Notes under the pieces: model-generated
The model's input: only the letters and a program-made list of their open reading frames with translations
What the model was told of the DNA's origin: nothing
Database searches by the model: none
DNA from: Ventricola sp036297385
Lineage (GTDB): Bacteria; Bacillota; Clostridia; Christensenellales; Aristaeellaceae
DNA: 17,720 bases
NCBI GenBank assembly: GCA_036297385.1
Contig: JAXJLD010000021.1
Span: 1-17,720, forward strand
Direction: 5' to 3'
Part shown: positions 5,904 through 12,886 of the stretch, in pieces
Layout: every line of letters starts with the position of its first letter
Position numbering within the stretch: the stretch's first letter is position 1
Position numbers and translations under genes: made by a program

Positions 5904-5972
5904 TTGAAACCGAACAAGAAAGTCGAGGTGATGAAGGGTGGCAAAGAAAGCAACCGTCATGGCTGTGGTTAA
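5904..5972 (+). CDS. Possible 22-codon leader ORF overlapping the parA start
   Basis: A TTG at 5904, 7 nt after AAAGGAGTG, opens a 22-codon frame ending in TAA at 5970-5972. It overlaps the first 12 codons of parA in another frame. It may be a coupling leader for parA or chance. Nothing is recognised in it. Confidence 0.25.
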   Translation: MKPNKKVEVMKGGKESNRHGCG

Positions 5973-6792
5973 TCAGAAAGGCGGCACCGGCAAAACAACA
6001 ACCACGGAAAACCTTGGTGTCGGCTTGGCGATGGAGGGCAAAAAGGTTCTGGTCGTAGACACAGACCCGCAGGCATCGCTGACAATCAGCCTTGGTTATC
6101 CTGTTCCCGATGAACTTCCCACAACGCTTTCTGACATGATGGCAAAAGTTATGATGGAAAAGCCCATTGAACCGGGCGAAGGTATCCTGCATCATCCTGA
6201 GGGCATCGACCTGATGCCATCTAACATCGAGCTTTCTGGTCTTGAGGTATCTTTGGTAAATGCTATGAGCCGAGAGACCATCCTCCGTCAGTATCTGGAT
6301 ACCGTGAAGCAGAGCTATGACTTCATTCTTCTGGACTGTATGCCCTCCCTGGGTATGCTGACCGTGAACGCATTGGCTGCTGCGGATACCGTTCTCATCC
6401 CGGTACAGGCACAGTACCTTCCTGCAAAGGGCTTGGAACAGCTTTTGCAGACCATCAACAAGGTTCGCCGCCAAATCAACCCGAAGCTCAAAATCGAAGG
6501 CATTCTCCTTACGATGGTAGACGGCAGAACCAACTACGCAAAGGACATCAGCAACCTGATCCGTGAGAGCTACGGTGGCAAGCTGAAGGTTTACAAGACG
6601 GACATCCCTCGTTCTGTCCGTGCTGAGGAAATTAGTGCCGAGGGAACCAGCATCTTTAAGCACGATCCGAAAGGCAAAGTTGCCGACGCCTACTCAAAAC
6701 ACCTAAGACCAAGACCAGTGTCCGCAAGGTATTTCTTCCGAAGACTGTGGCTGAAATGCTGGTTCAGCGTAAAGCTGACATCGAAGAACTGA
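5938..6792 (+). CDS. parA: ParA-family ATPase with an out-of-frame fused tail
   Basis: This deviant Walker-type ATPase partitions plasmids and circularised integrative elements. KGGTGKTT (14-21) is the Walker A motif with its signature lysine, DTDPQAS (about 42-48) is Walker A', and ILLDCMPSLG (about 130-139) is Walker B. The start is GTG at 5938, with GAGGTGA 6 nt upstream. Homology continues to about residue 252 (HDPKGKVADAY). The last 30 or so residues are unrelated because the frame runs into DNA that encodes, in another frame, a tyrosine recombinase. Almost the whole ATPase is kept, so it may still work with an aberrant C-terminus. No parB is seen; it was probably lost in the same deletion. 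Confidence 0.88.
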   Translation: MAKKATVMAVVNQKGGTGKTTTTENLGVGLAMEGKKVLVVDTDPQASLTISLGYPVPDELPTTLSDMMAKVMMEKPIEPGEGILHHPEGIDLMPSNIELSGLEVSLVNAMSRETILRQYLDTVKQSYDFILLDCMPSLGMLTVNALAAADTVLIPVQAQYLPAKGLEQLLQTINKVRRQINPKLKIEGILLTMVDGRTNYAKDISNLIRESYGGKLKVYKTDIPRSVRAEEISAEGTSIFKHDPKGKVADAYSKHLRPRPVSARYFFRRLWLKCWFSVKLTSKN

Positions 6793-7241
6793 AAGACCTT
6801 TTCGGTGACGAGTTTACAGACTTCAATTTAGTATTCTGTTCTTCCAACGGCAAGCCGATTGAAGGTCAGGTTATCAACCGTGCGTTCAATAAGCTGATCG
6901 AGGAGAACGGACTGCCGAAGGTAGTTTTCCATAGTCTCCGACACTCCAGTATCACCTACAAGCTGAAGCTGAACGGCGGCGATATGAAATCTGTTCAAGG
7001 CGATTCCGGTCACGCACAAGTCAAGATGGTAGCAGACGTATACTCCCACATCATCGACGATGACCGCAGACTGAACGCTGAAAGACTGGAAGCAGCTTTC
7101 TACTCTGGCAGACAGGCGACACCGGAACCGGTTCAGCTGGTCAGTCAAGAAAGCTCCACCGACGATAAAGAGCTTCTTCTGAAACTACTGCAAAATCCTG
7201 AAATGGCAGCACTTCTGAAGTCGCTGGTAAAGACCTTATAA
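6693..7241 (+). pseudogene. int: Tyrosine recombinase (integrase), C-terminal fragment
   Basis: The frame reads TPKTKTSVRKVFLP from about 6702, which is the beta-hairpin region holding the catalytic Lys. It then shows HSLRHSS (box II His and Arg), GHAQ (box III) and VYSH with the nucleophilic Tyr. The arm- and core-binding domains and the box I Arg, which lie upstream in this family, are missing. The piece begins exactly where parA loses homology. It has no ribosome site of its own. Its first possible starts (GTG 6747, ATG 6756) would give about 160 aa with no box I Arg, so it should be inactive. It was presumably the element's own integrase, near attR as usual for such elements. Confidence 0.9.
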
Positions 7242-7247
7242 CAACTG

Positions 7248-7306
7248 CAAGGGCAGACCCTTTTACATAGCTGATAAAGCTGTAAGAGGGTCTGCCCTTG
7301 TTTTTT
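7248..7306 (+). terminator. Terminator after the integrase fragment
   Basis: CAAGGGCAGACCC (7248-7260) and GGGTCTGCCCTTG (7288-7300) form a perfect 13-bp stem followed by TTTTTT. It ends the rep-parA-int transcript. Confidence 0.95.
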
Positions 7307-7325
7307 GTTTTAGGAGGTGATTTAG

Positions 7326-7631
7326 ATGGACATGGAGTTCATGGATGAATACTATGAGCGTATGAGAGCTGATGACATTGAGAAGTTATCTTCACAGCGT
7401 AATGACGAATACGAAGATCGGGCGAAAGAGTATTCGGCTGCAAAGAATGCGCTGATTGAAGGGCTTGGATTAACTCATCTGTTTGACAGAAGCCACCAGC
7501 TGACACCAGAAGAAAAGCAGTTATGGAGATTATTTGACAGAGTTGAGGTTGCGGAGATTATGGCAAGAGATGCTCTCGCTAAAGGTGCTTACATGGTTGG
7601 TGCCGAAGATCGTGAACGTATGCTTCGGTAA
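7326..7631 (+). CDS. Small conserved-looking protein at the element's right end
   Basis: This is a 101-aa soluble, charged, helical protein of unknown function. AGGAGGTGAT lies just upstream of ATG 7326; the ATG at 7332 is an alternative start. The C-terminal part (LTPEEKQLWRLFDRV then AKGAYMVGAEDRERM) has the layout of small proteins such as DUF6809, with a helix, a charged turn and a final helix with a Gly-Ala motif. The match is by eye and weak. It has its own position after a strong terminator, so it needs a separate promoter, which I cannot place with confidence. Confidence 0.7.
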   Translation: MDMEFMDEYYERMRADDIEKLSSQRNDEYEDRAKEYSAAKNALIEGLGLTHLFDRSHQLTPEEKQLWRLFDRVEVAEIMARDALAKGAYMVGAEDRERMLR

Positions 7632-8029
7632 TAATTAGACCTGCTTCGGCAGGTCTGCATTACATACAATCATAAAGTCTGAAAAAACCTTTGAAATTCT
7701 CAATAATTCTGGTTGAAAAATTCGGTTTGAAATGATATATTAAACAGACTTAAATTGGTGTCGTGTGACACCAGCGGTCCCACACGAGAATGAACTGGAT
7801 TTCCTATCATTCCGCATAACGAGCAGTTACATAGTGACATTTACTTGCACTTGCAACATCCGCCAAAAATCGAAAGCCTTGCTAATTTCGAGCCAATCGG
7901 ACGGGCTGAAATCCCTTTGAATTAGCTATCACAGCGTAGTATCAGATGGGATATGAAATGCTGAAAAACCCTGTATTTCCAAGCATTTTTTAGCATTAGA
8001 TGTCACTTCCCGATGTCATATCGGGGCTA
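7632..8029. other. Structured non-coding right end of the element
   Basis: No gene is seen. AGACCTGC-TTCG-GCAGGTCT (7637-7656) is a stable UUCG hairpin without a T run. CCTTTGAAATTCTCAATAAT (7688-7707) resembles the left end at 3961-3981. GGTGTC-GTGT-GACACC lies at 7757-7772. GCTAATT (7881-7887) is inverted as AATTAGC (7920-7926) and encloses ACGGGCTG, a word also beside the left palindrome at 4293. AATGCTGAAAAA (7957-7968) pairs with TTTTTTAGCATT (7986-7997). GATGTCA is repeated at 7999 and 8012. These are candidate att-arm or transfer sites. Confidence 0.5.
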
Positions 8030-8074
8030 CTCCTAAGCGAGGGGCCGGAGGTTCAAATCCTCTTGGATGCGCCA
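8030..8074 (+). pseudogene. 3' half of host tRNA-Arg(CCU)
   Basis: It begins with the core CTCCTAAG, then completes the 3' anticodon stem (GCGAG, 8037-8041), the variable loop, the T arm (GGAGG-TTCAAAT-CCTCT), the acceptor strand TGGATGC (8064-8070), discriminator G and CCA. The acceptor strand is the exact complement of GCATCCA at 3903. There is no tRNA 5' half before it, so this copy is dead. The host terminator follows. Confidence 0.95.
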
Positions 8075-8076
8075 AA

Positions 8077-8108
8077 ACGCCGCCACGTTTCGCCGTGGCG
8101 GCGTTTTT
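8077..8108. terminator. Original host tRNA terminator, probably bidirectional
   Basis: ACGCCGCCACG (8077-8087) and CGTGGCGGCGT (8094-8104) form a perfect stem with T on the right and A on the left. It served the host tRNA and can also end the leftward MFS gene, whose stop is at 8146. Confidence 0.9.
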
Positions 8109-8145
8109 GTATGCCTTTGTCCATTGACGCGGTATCCCGCGCCCC

Positions 8146-9309
8146 TCACTGCTCCCTCCGTGCATCCACCGTCCGCTGCTGCGCCGCGAACAGCGCCGCC
8201 ATCAGCGCCGTAAACGCCAGCGCGAATACCGGCAGCAGCGCATAACCCAGCACCTCGGCCAGCCAGCCGAATACCGTGGGCATCAGCAGCGAGCCGACGT
8301 AGGCAAACGCCATCTGCACACCGATGACCGCCTGCGAGTTCTCCGCGCCGTAGTTGCGCGGCGTATCCTGCACGATGTTGGGATATACCGGTGCGCAGCC
8401 CAGCCCCATCAGCAGGATGCCCGCCAGTGCCGCCGCACGGCCGGGCAGAAGCATCAGCACACCCGCCGCCGCCATCAGCGCATGGCCCAGCCGCACCATC
8501 TGCTTGGGCCGCACACGGATGGCAATGAAACCGGAAATTCCCCGGCCCACCGTAATGCCTACAAAGAACAATCCGCCCGCCGAAGCCGCCAGCGCCGCCT
8601 CCATGCCGCGTGCCATCACCAGATAGGTGGACGACCACAGCATGAACGTCGATTCCACCGCACAATAACAGGTGAAGCTCAAAAGCCCCGGCTTTGCACC
8701 CGGAAGCGCCAGCACCTGCGCAGGGCTGAGCACACGCGCGCCATGTTCTTCCTGCCGCCCCTCCTCGCCCCAGAGGCGCAGCGTCAGCAGCATCGCAGCA
8801 CCCAGCGCAAACTGCATCGCGCTTACCCCGCGATAGCCTGCCGTCCAGCGCATCCCTCTGGTGAGGGCCGCACTCATCACCATCGGGCTGATGACCGTGC
8901 CCACGCCCCAGAAGCAGTGCAGCCAGTTCATGTGCTTGGGCGCACAATGCAGCGCAACATAGTTATTGATCGCCGCGTCCACAGCGCCCGCGCCCAGCCC
9001 CAGCGGGATGCTGAGCAGCAGCAGAAAAGCATAGTGCGGCGCAAAGGACATCCCCAGCAGCGCCGTCGCCGTCAGCAGGCCGGAAAGCGCCGTCAGCTTG
9101 CCCGTGCCAAACCGGCGAATCAGGCGTGCGCTATTGAGGCTGGAGATGATTGTACACAGGGATACCGTCATTTGCAGCAGCCCAGCGCCCCACAGCGGAG
9201 CGTGCAGCTCCCCCACCATCGCCGGCCATGCGCTGCCCAGCAGCGAATCCGGCAGCCCCAGACTGATAAACGCCAGGTAGATCATCACCAGCAGCATTGT
9301 GGAAACCAT
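8146..9309 (-). CDS. MFS transporter
   Basis: This is a 387-aa hydrophobic protein with about 12 predicted membrane segments in two halves joined by a charged loop near residues 180-200 (EEGRQEEHGAR). LPDSLLGSAWPAM at the N-terminus and ARLIRRFGTGKLTALSG after the second segment resemble the opening segment and the 2-3 loop of major facilitator superfamily permeases of the FucP/YfkF-like kind. GGAGG lies 7 nt before the ATG ending at 9309. It stands alone, convergent with the tRNA locus, so neighbours give no clue to the substrate. Sugar uptake or drug/metabolite efflux are both possible. Confidence 0.85.
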   Translation of the reverse strand: MVSTMLLVMIYLAFISLGLPDSLLGSAWPAMVGELHAPLWGAGLLQMTVSLCTIISSLNSARLIRRFGTGKLTALSGLLTATALLGMSFAPHYAFLLLLSIPLGLGAGAVDAAINNYVALHCAPKHMNWLHCFWGVGTVISPMVMSAALTRGMRWTAGYRGVSAMQFALGAAMLLTLRLWGEEGRQEEHGARVLSPAQVLALPGAKPGLLSFTCYCAVESTFMLWSSTYLVMARGMEAALAASAGGLFFVGITVGRGISGFIAIRVRPKQMVRLGHALMAAAGVLMLLPGRAAALAGILLMGLGCAPVYPNIVQDTPRNYGAENSQAVIGVQMAFAYVGSLLMPTVFGWLAEVLGYALLPVFALAFTALMAALFAAQQRTVDARREQ

Positions 9310-9452
9310 CGTCCATCCTCCATTTTATCCGCGTGTTTCAGGCTCACTGTACGTTTTGGCACGGCTCTTCGCGGTTTTGATACTGTTAAAAACCACTCGA
9401 TTTAAGTCGAAGCCCCTTCAAAGTCCCGCCTCTGCCCCATGGCGAATGCGTC

Positions 9453-9484
9453 AAAAAACGCCCGGCTGATTGTTCAGTCGGGCG
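9453..9484 (-). terminator. rpmF terminator
   Basis: On the minus strand CGCCCGACTGA (9474-9484) pairs with TCAGCCGGGCG (9459-9469), followed by six T (A at 9453-9458). It lies 13 nt past the rpmF stop. Confidence 0.92.
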
Positions 9485-9497
9485 ATTTTGAACTTGA

Positions 9498-9695
9498 TTA
9501 GTTCGCGGAAGCGGCTTCGGCTTCCATGTTGATGACCTGCTTACCGTCATAGTAACCGCAGTGCTTGCAGACACGGTGAGCGAGCTTCATCTGCTGGCAG
9601 CGCGGGCACTTGACGATACCGGGCGCGGACAGCTTCCAATTCGCACGGCGCATACGGCCGCGAGACTTAGAGATTTTTCCCTTCGGACAAGCCAT
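9498..9695 (-). CDS. rpmF: 50S ribosomal protein L32
   Basis: This is a 65-aa protein of the large ribosomal subunit. The typical L32 start MACPKGKISKSRGRMRRANW is followed by a zinc ribbon with CPRC and CKHC. GAGGAGGTG lies upstream of the ATG ending at 9695 and overlaps the end of the DUF177 gene, as usual for this conserved pair. The two genes should be co-transcribed. All four zinc-ligand Cys are present, so this is the C+ form of L32. Confidence 0.98.
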   Translation of the reverse strand: MACPKGKISKSRGRMRRANWKLSAPGIVKCPRCQQMKLAHRVCKHCGYYDGKQVINMEAEAASAN

Positions 9696-9698
9696 TGT

Positions 9699-10223
9699 TT
9701 ACACCTCCTCATCCTCATTCAGCAAAGATGCTAATGCCGAAAAAGGATTGCTGTGGGTCAGCTCCTTCTGGCACGAACACGCATGGTCATTCAGGTTGGC
9801 ACCGCACTGGTCGCACAGCCCGAGGCAGTCCTCCTTGCAGAGGATGCGATGGGGCATTTCAAGCAGCAGCGACGTGCGCACTGCTTCGTCCAGATCCAGC
9901 ACATGACCCGAATAGATATATTGATCCTCATCCGCCTCCACAGGCTCACCCGTATCCCGGATGAATGCCTCCTCAAGCTCCGCCTCGACCTCGGTTTCGG
10001 TGGGCGTGAGGCACCTTGCGCAGGGGGACTGGATGACGGCGCGGGCAGTTCCGCGCACGATGACGGTCTCATCGGCGAGCATATACGTGCCGGAGAGGGA
10101 AACCGGTCCGACATACGCGATGGTATCGCCGTTCCAATGATCCTCGCCCCAGACATCCGTCAGCTCAAACGGCATATCGACGCCTTTTCTTTGGATGCCC
10201 TTGGTGATATCCAGCTTCATCAT
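9699..10223 (-). CDS. yceD: DUF177 (YceD/YlbN) protein
   Basis: This is a 174-aa protein of the DUF177 family, almost always encoded just before rpmF and linked to 23S rRNA or ribosome assembly. SPCARCLTP (about 67-75) is one Cys pair, and the C-terminal CKEDCLGLCDQCGANLN with a following CSC is the family's second Cys cluster. Its stop is 3 bp before the rpmF start. Two in-frame ATGs stand together; GAGGTG fits the second (10220) slightly better. A consensus promoter lies just upstream. Confidence 0.93.
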   Translation of the reverse strand: MMKLDITKGIQRKGVDMPFELTDVWGEDHWNGDTIAYVGPVSLSGTYMLADETVIVRGTARAVIQSPCARCLTPTETEVEAELEEAFIRDTGEPVEADEDQYIYSGHVLDLDEAVRTSLLLEMPHRILCKEDCLGLCDQCGANLNDHACSCQKELTHSNPFSALASLLNEDEEV

Positions 10224-10248
10224 TTCACCTCAAAGTTGACCGTTCCAT

Positions 10249-10277
10249 ATTATACGCACATTTTCCACGGTTGTCAA
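10249..10277 (-). promoter_or_regulatory. Promoter of DUF177-rpmF
   Basis: On the minus strand TTGACA (10272-10277), a 17-bp spacer and TATAAT (10249-10254) form a full-consensus sigma-A promoter. It sits between ackA and the DUF177 gene. No terminator separates ackA from it, so read-through from ackA is also possible. Confidence 0.93.
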
Positions 10278-10286
10278 GCGCTAATC

Positions 10287-11483
10287 TCACAGCTTGGACA
10301 CGATTTCCAGCGTATCACGGGCGATGGGCAGCTCCTCGTTGGTCGGGATGCGCAGCACCTTGACGGTGGAATCGTCCGTGCTGATGATGCCGCACGCACC
10401 ACGCACGTTCTTCGCCGGATCGACCTTGATGCCCATCCACTCGAAGCCCTCGATGACCTCGGCGCACGCCTCGGTGTCGTTCTCACCAATGCCGGCGGTA
10501 AAGACGATCGCATCCGCGCCCTGAATGGCCGCCATGTACGCGCCAATGTACTTCTGCAGGCGGTACGTCCAGATGTCCACCGCGTTCTTGGCCTGCTCGT
10601 CGCCATTGGCGGCAGCCGCCTTCACATCGCGCATATCGGAGGAAACAGACAGACCCGCGAAGCCGGACTTCTTATTGAGCACGTTGAGCATCTCGTGGAT
10701 GTCCATGCCGGTGTTGTCCATGATGTACTCCAGCACAGCCGGATCGACATCGCCGGAGCGGGTGCCCATCACGACACCCTCCAGCGGCGTGAGGCCCATG
10801 GAGGTATCCACAACCTTGCCGCCCACAATGGCGCTGAGCGAGGAGCCATTGCCCAGATGGCAGATGATGAACTTGCAGTCCTTGGGATCCTTGCCCAGGT
10901 ACTTCGGGGTCTCGCCCGCGATGAAGCGGTGAGAGGTGCCATGGAAGCCGTAGCGGCGAACCTTCAAGTTCTTATAGTACTCATACGGCACAGCGTAGAG
11001 GAACGCCTTGGGCGGCATCGTCTGGTGGAACGCGGTATCGAACACGGCCACGTTCGGCTTGCCCGGCATCACAGCCTGACACGCCTCGATGCCCGCGATG
11101 TTCGGACGCTGATGCAGCGGGCCGAGCGGAATGAGGTCCTTGATCGCCTTGAGGCTCTCCTCGGTCACCAGCGCAGACTCCTTGAAGGTCTCGCCGCCGT
11201 GGAGCACGCGGTGGCCGCACGCGCCGATCTCATCCAGAGAAGCAATCGCGCCGTTCTCCTTATCGGTCAGCGCCTCCAGCACGGCAGCGATGGCCTCGGT
11301 GTGGTCCGCCATGTTGCGGGTGAACTCGATCACCTTGTTGCCCTCGGCAACCGTCTGCTTGAAATGGGTGCCCTCGATGCCAATGCGCTCGACGAGGCCC
11401 TTGGCCTTCACGGACTCATCGACCATGTCAATGAGCTGGAACTTCAGCGAGGAAGAACCGGCGTTGATGACCAGAATCTTCAT
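10287..11483 (-). CDS. ackA: Acetate kinase
   Basis: This 398-aa enzyme interconverts acetyl phosphate + ADP and acetate + ATP, the ATP-yielding last step of acetate fermentation. MKILVINAGSSSLKFQLID is the N-terminal family signature with the nucleotide-fold Asn. GHRVLHGGE carries the substrate Arg. FDTAFHQTMP contains the catalytic Asp region, and RRYGFHGTSH is the second signature with the phosphoryl-transfer His. HLGNGSS and FTAGIGEND are the nucleotide-binding loops. Length is normal. GGAGG lies 9 nt before the ATG ending at 11483. No pta gene is adjacent. It diverges from tmcAL, whose enzyme uses acetate. Confidence 0.98.
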   Translation of the reverse strand: MKILVINAGSSSLKFQLIDMVDESVKAKGLVERIGIEGTHFKQTVAEGNKVIEFTRNMADHTEAIAAVLEALTDKENGAIASLDEIGACGHRVLHGGETFKESALVTEESLKAIKDLIPLGPLHQRPNIAGIEACQAVMPGKPNVAVFDTAFHQTMPPKAFLYAVPYEYYKNLKVRRYGFHGTSHRFIAGETPKYLGKDPKDCKFIICHLGNGSSLSAIVGGKVVDTSMGLTPLEGVVMGTRSGDVDPAVLEYIMDNTGMDIHEMLNVLNKKSGFAGLSVSSDMRDVKAAAANGDEQAKNAVDIWTYRLQKYIGAYMAAIQGADAIVFTAGIGENDTEACAEVIEGFEWMGIKVDPAKNVRGACGIISTDDSTVKVLRIPTNEELPIARDTLEIVSKL

Positions 11484-11505
11484 GGGAAACTACCTCCGTT
11501 TATGT

Positions 11506-11555
11506 TTGTAATTCATACCGGGTATGTTATAATAGGCTTATGCGATCATAAGCCT
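11506..11555 (+). promoter_or_regulatory. ackA/tmcAL intergenic promoter and inverted repeats
   Basis: TTGTAA (11506-11511), a 16-bp spacer and TATAAT (11528-11533) form a rightward promoter for tmcAL. CATACC-G-GGTATG (11514-11526) is an inverted repeat in the spacer. AGGCTTATG-CGAT-CATAAGCCT (11534-11555) is a perfect 9-bp inverted repeat directly after the -10 box, a good operator position. The ackA promoter must lie in the same region, but I cannot fix it. Confidence 0.6.
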
Positions 11556-11666
11556 GCCATAACAGAATGATTCAAGATAATTATACCTCATTTTCCGGTT
11601 TTTGAAAAGGTTGCGTGCGCATTTTATCAGAAACACGCCGCAATCCCATGACGAAAGGAGGCCGCC

Positions 11667-12842
11667 ATGCGGGTTTGCGGCGTCATTTGCGAGTATAATC
11701 CCTTCCACAACGGTCATGCGCTGCATCTTGCCCGCGCCCGAGAGCGCTCCGGGGCGGATTACATCATCGGCGTAATGAGCGGCAGCCTCACGCAGCGCGG
11801 CGCCTTTGCCCGCTATGACAAGTGGACGCGCACCGAAATGGCCCTGCGCGGCGGCTGCGATCTGGTGCTGGAGCTGCCTGTGCGCTTTTCCGGCGCACCT
11901 GCGCCGGAGTTTGCCGCAGGCGGCACGGGGCTTCTGGCGGCGCTTGGCGTGGTCACACACCTGTCCTTCGGCTGTGAGCAGGACGCCCTCCCGTACCTCG
12001 ACCGCGCCGCTGCCGCGCAGGAGAGCCCCGCCTTCCGGGATGCACTGCGCACGCACCTGCGTTCGGGGCTCTCCTATCCCCGCGCCCGCTCGCTGGCCCT
12101 GCGGGATTCCGGTGCGCTGGATGCGCCGCCCGCCGCGCTCAGTCAGCCCAATGCCGCGCTGGCGGTGGAATACCTGCGCACTCTGCCTGCATCCATCGTC
12201 CCCGTCCCCGTCGTCCGGGAGGGCTGCGGCTATCATGATGCGGCGCTGGGTGCGCTCTCCAGCGCCACCGCCGTGCGTGCCGCCGCCGCCCGTGGCGATT
12301 TGCCCGGTGCGCTCGCGTCCGTCCCCTGCCCGCAGCTTCTGGAGGATGCCGAGGTGCGCGGCGATGTTCACGGAGAAGAAGCGCTCACGCAGGCGCTGCT
12401 CTACGCTCTGCGCACCGCCTCCGCCGAATCCCTCCGCGCCATCGCCGGCATGGATGAGGGGCTGGAATACCGCTTCCTCTCCGCTGCCCAAACGGCGCAG
12501 ACCCGCGATGCACTCATTCTCGCCGTCAAATCCAAGCGCTACACCTATGCCCGCCTCTCGCGCCTGTGCAGCAGCGTTCTGCTGCACGTCACCCGCGATT
12601 TCGCCGCGCAGCACGCCGAACCGACCTACGCGCGTGCGCTCGGCTTTCGGCGCAGCGCACAGCCGCTGCTGCGCGCCATCAAGCAGCATGCCCGCATCCC
12701 GCTCGTCACCAAAACCGCCGGGTTCGATGATCCGCTCTTCGCCCTCGATGTACGCGCCCAAGATCTGTGGGCGCTGGGCTGCGCCTCACCCACGCTCCGC
12801 CGCAGCGGACGCGACTACACCACCACCCCCATCATCCTCTGA
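11667..12842 (+). CDS. tmcAL: tRNA(Met) cytidine acetate ligase TmcAL (YlbM)
   Basis: This 391-aa enzyme uses acetate and ATP to make N4-acetylcytidine at the wobble position of elongator tRNA-Met. VCGVICEYNPFHNGH (3-17) is the family start, with the nucleotidyltransferase HNGH motif at 14-17. GVMSGSLTQRG and RGGCDLVLELP are further family motifs. AAAGGAGG lies 5 nt before the ATG. Length is close to that of B. subtilis (about 415). It is divergent from ackA and followed after 44 bp by a membrane-protein gene, probably in the same operon. In B. subtilis the same gene neighbours the DUF177-rpmF pair, also close by here. Confidence 0.95.
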   Translation: MRVCGVICEYNPFHNGHALHLARARERSGADYIIGVMSGSLTQRGAFARYDKWTRTEMALRGGCDLVLELPVRFSGAPAPEFAAGGTGLLAALGVVTHLSFGCEQDALPYLDRAAAAQESPAFRDALRTHLRSGLSYPRARSLALRDSGALDAPPAALSQPNAALAVEYLRTLPASIVPVPVVREGCGYHDAALGALSSATAVRAAAARGDLPGALASVPCPQLLEDAEVRGDVHGEEALTQALLYALRTASAESLRAIAGMDEGLEYRFLSAAQTAQTRDALILAVKSKRYTYARLSRLCSSVLLHVTRDFAAQHAEPTYARALGFRRSAQPLLRAIKQHARIPLVTKTAGFDDPLFALDVRAQDLWALGCASPTLRRSGRDYTTTPIIL

Positions 12843-12886
12843 GCCGCCGCCCGCTCGGGCGCAGGCCGTGCCGAAAGGAGCTTCCC

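Larger units (their letters stand above)
3935..8037 (+). mobile_element. Integrated element (ICE remnant) in the tRNA-Arg(CCU) anticodon loop
   Basis: The element is bounded by direct repeats CTCCTAAG at 3935-3942 (attL) and 8030-8037 (attR), and removing it restores an intact host tRNA-Arg gene. The unit is about 4.1 kb. It carries, in order, a complete tRNA-Arg(CCU), a repeat-rich leader, two small Cys-rich ORFs, a RepA_N replication initiator, parA, the C-terminal half of a tyrosine recombinase, and a small unknown gene. No relaxase, coupling protein or type IV secretion gene remains. The fusion of parA to the recombinase fragment indicates a large internal deletion of a conjugative element. 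Base composition is AT-richer than the flanking host genes. Both att sites look intact, so a related integrase acting in trans could still recognise it; this is an inference. Confidence 0.92.

Noticed and set aside
9753..11570. 605-codon plus-strand frame opposite DUF177 and ackA
   Set aside because: It is antisense to two conserved genes, and the His/Arg/Asp-rich translation is typical of a reverse-frame shadow.
11538..12761. Long frame on the minus strand opposite tmcAL
   Set aside because: It is the Gly/Arg/Ala-rich shadow of a conserved gene. No start signal was found.
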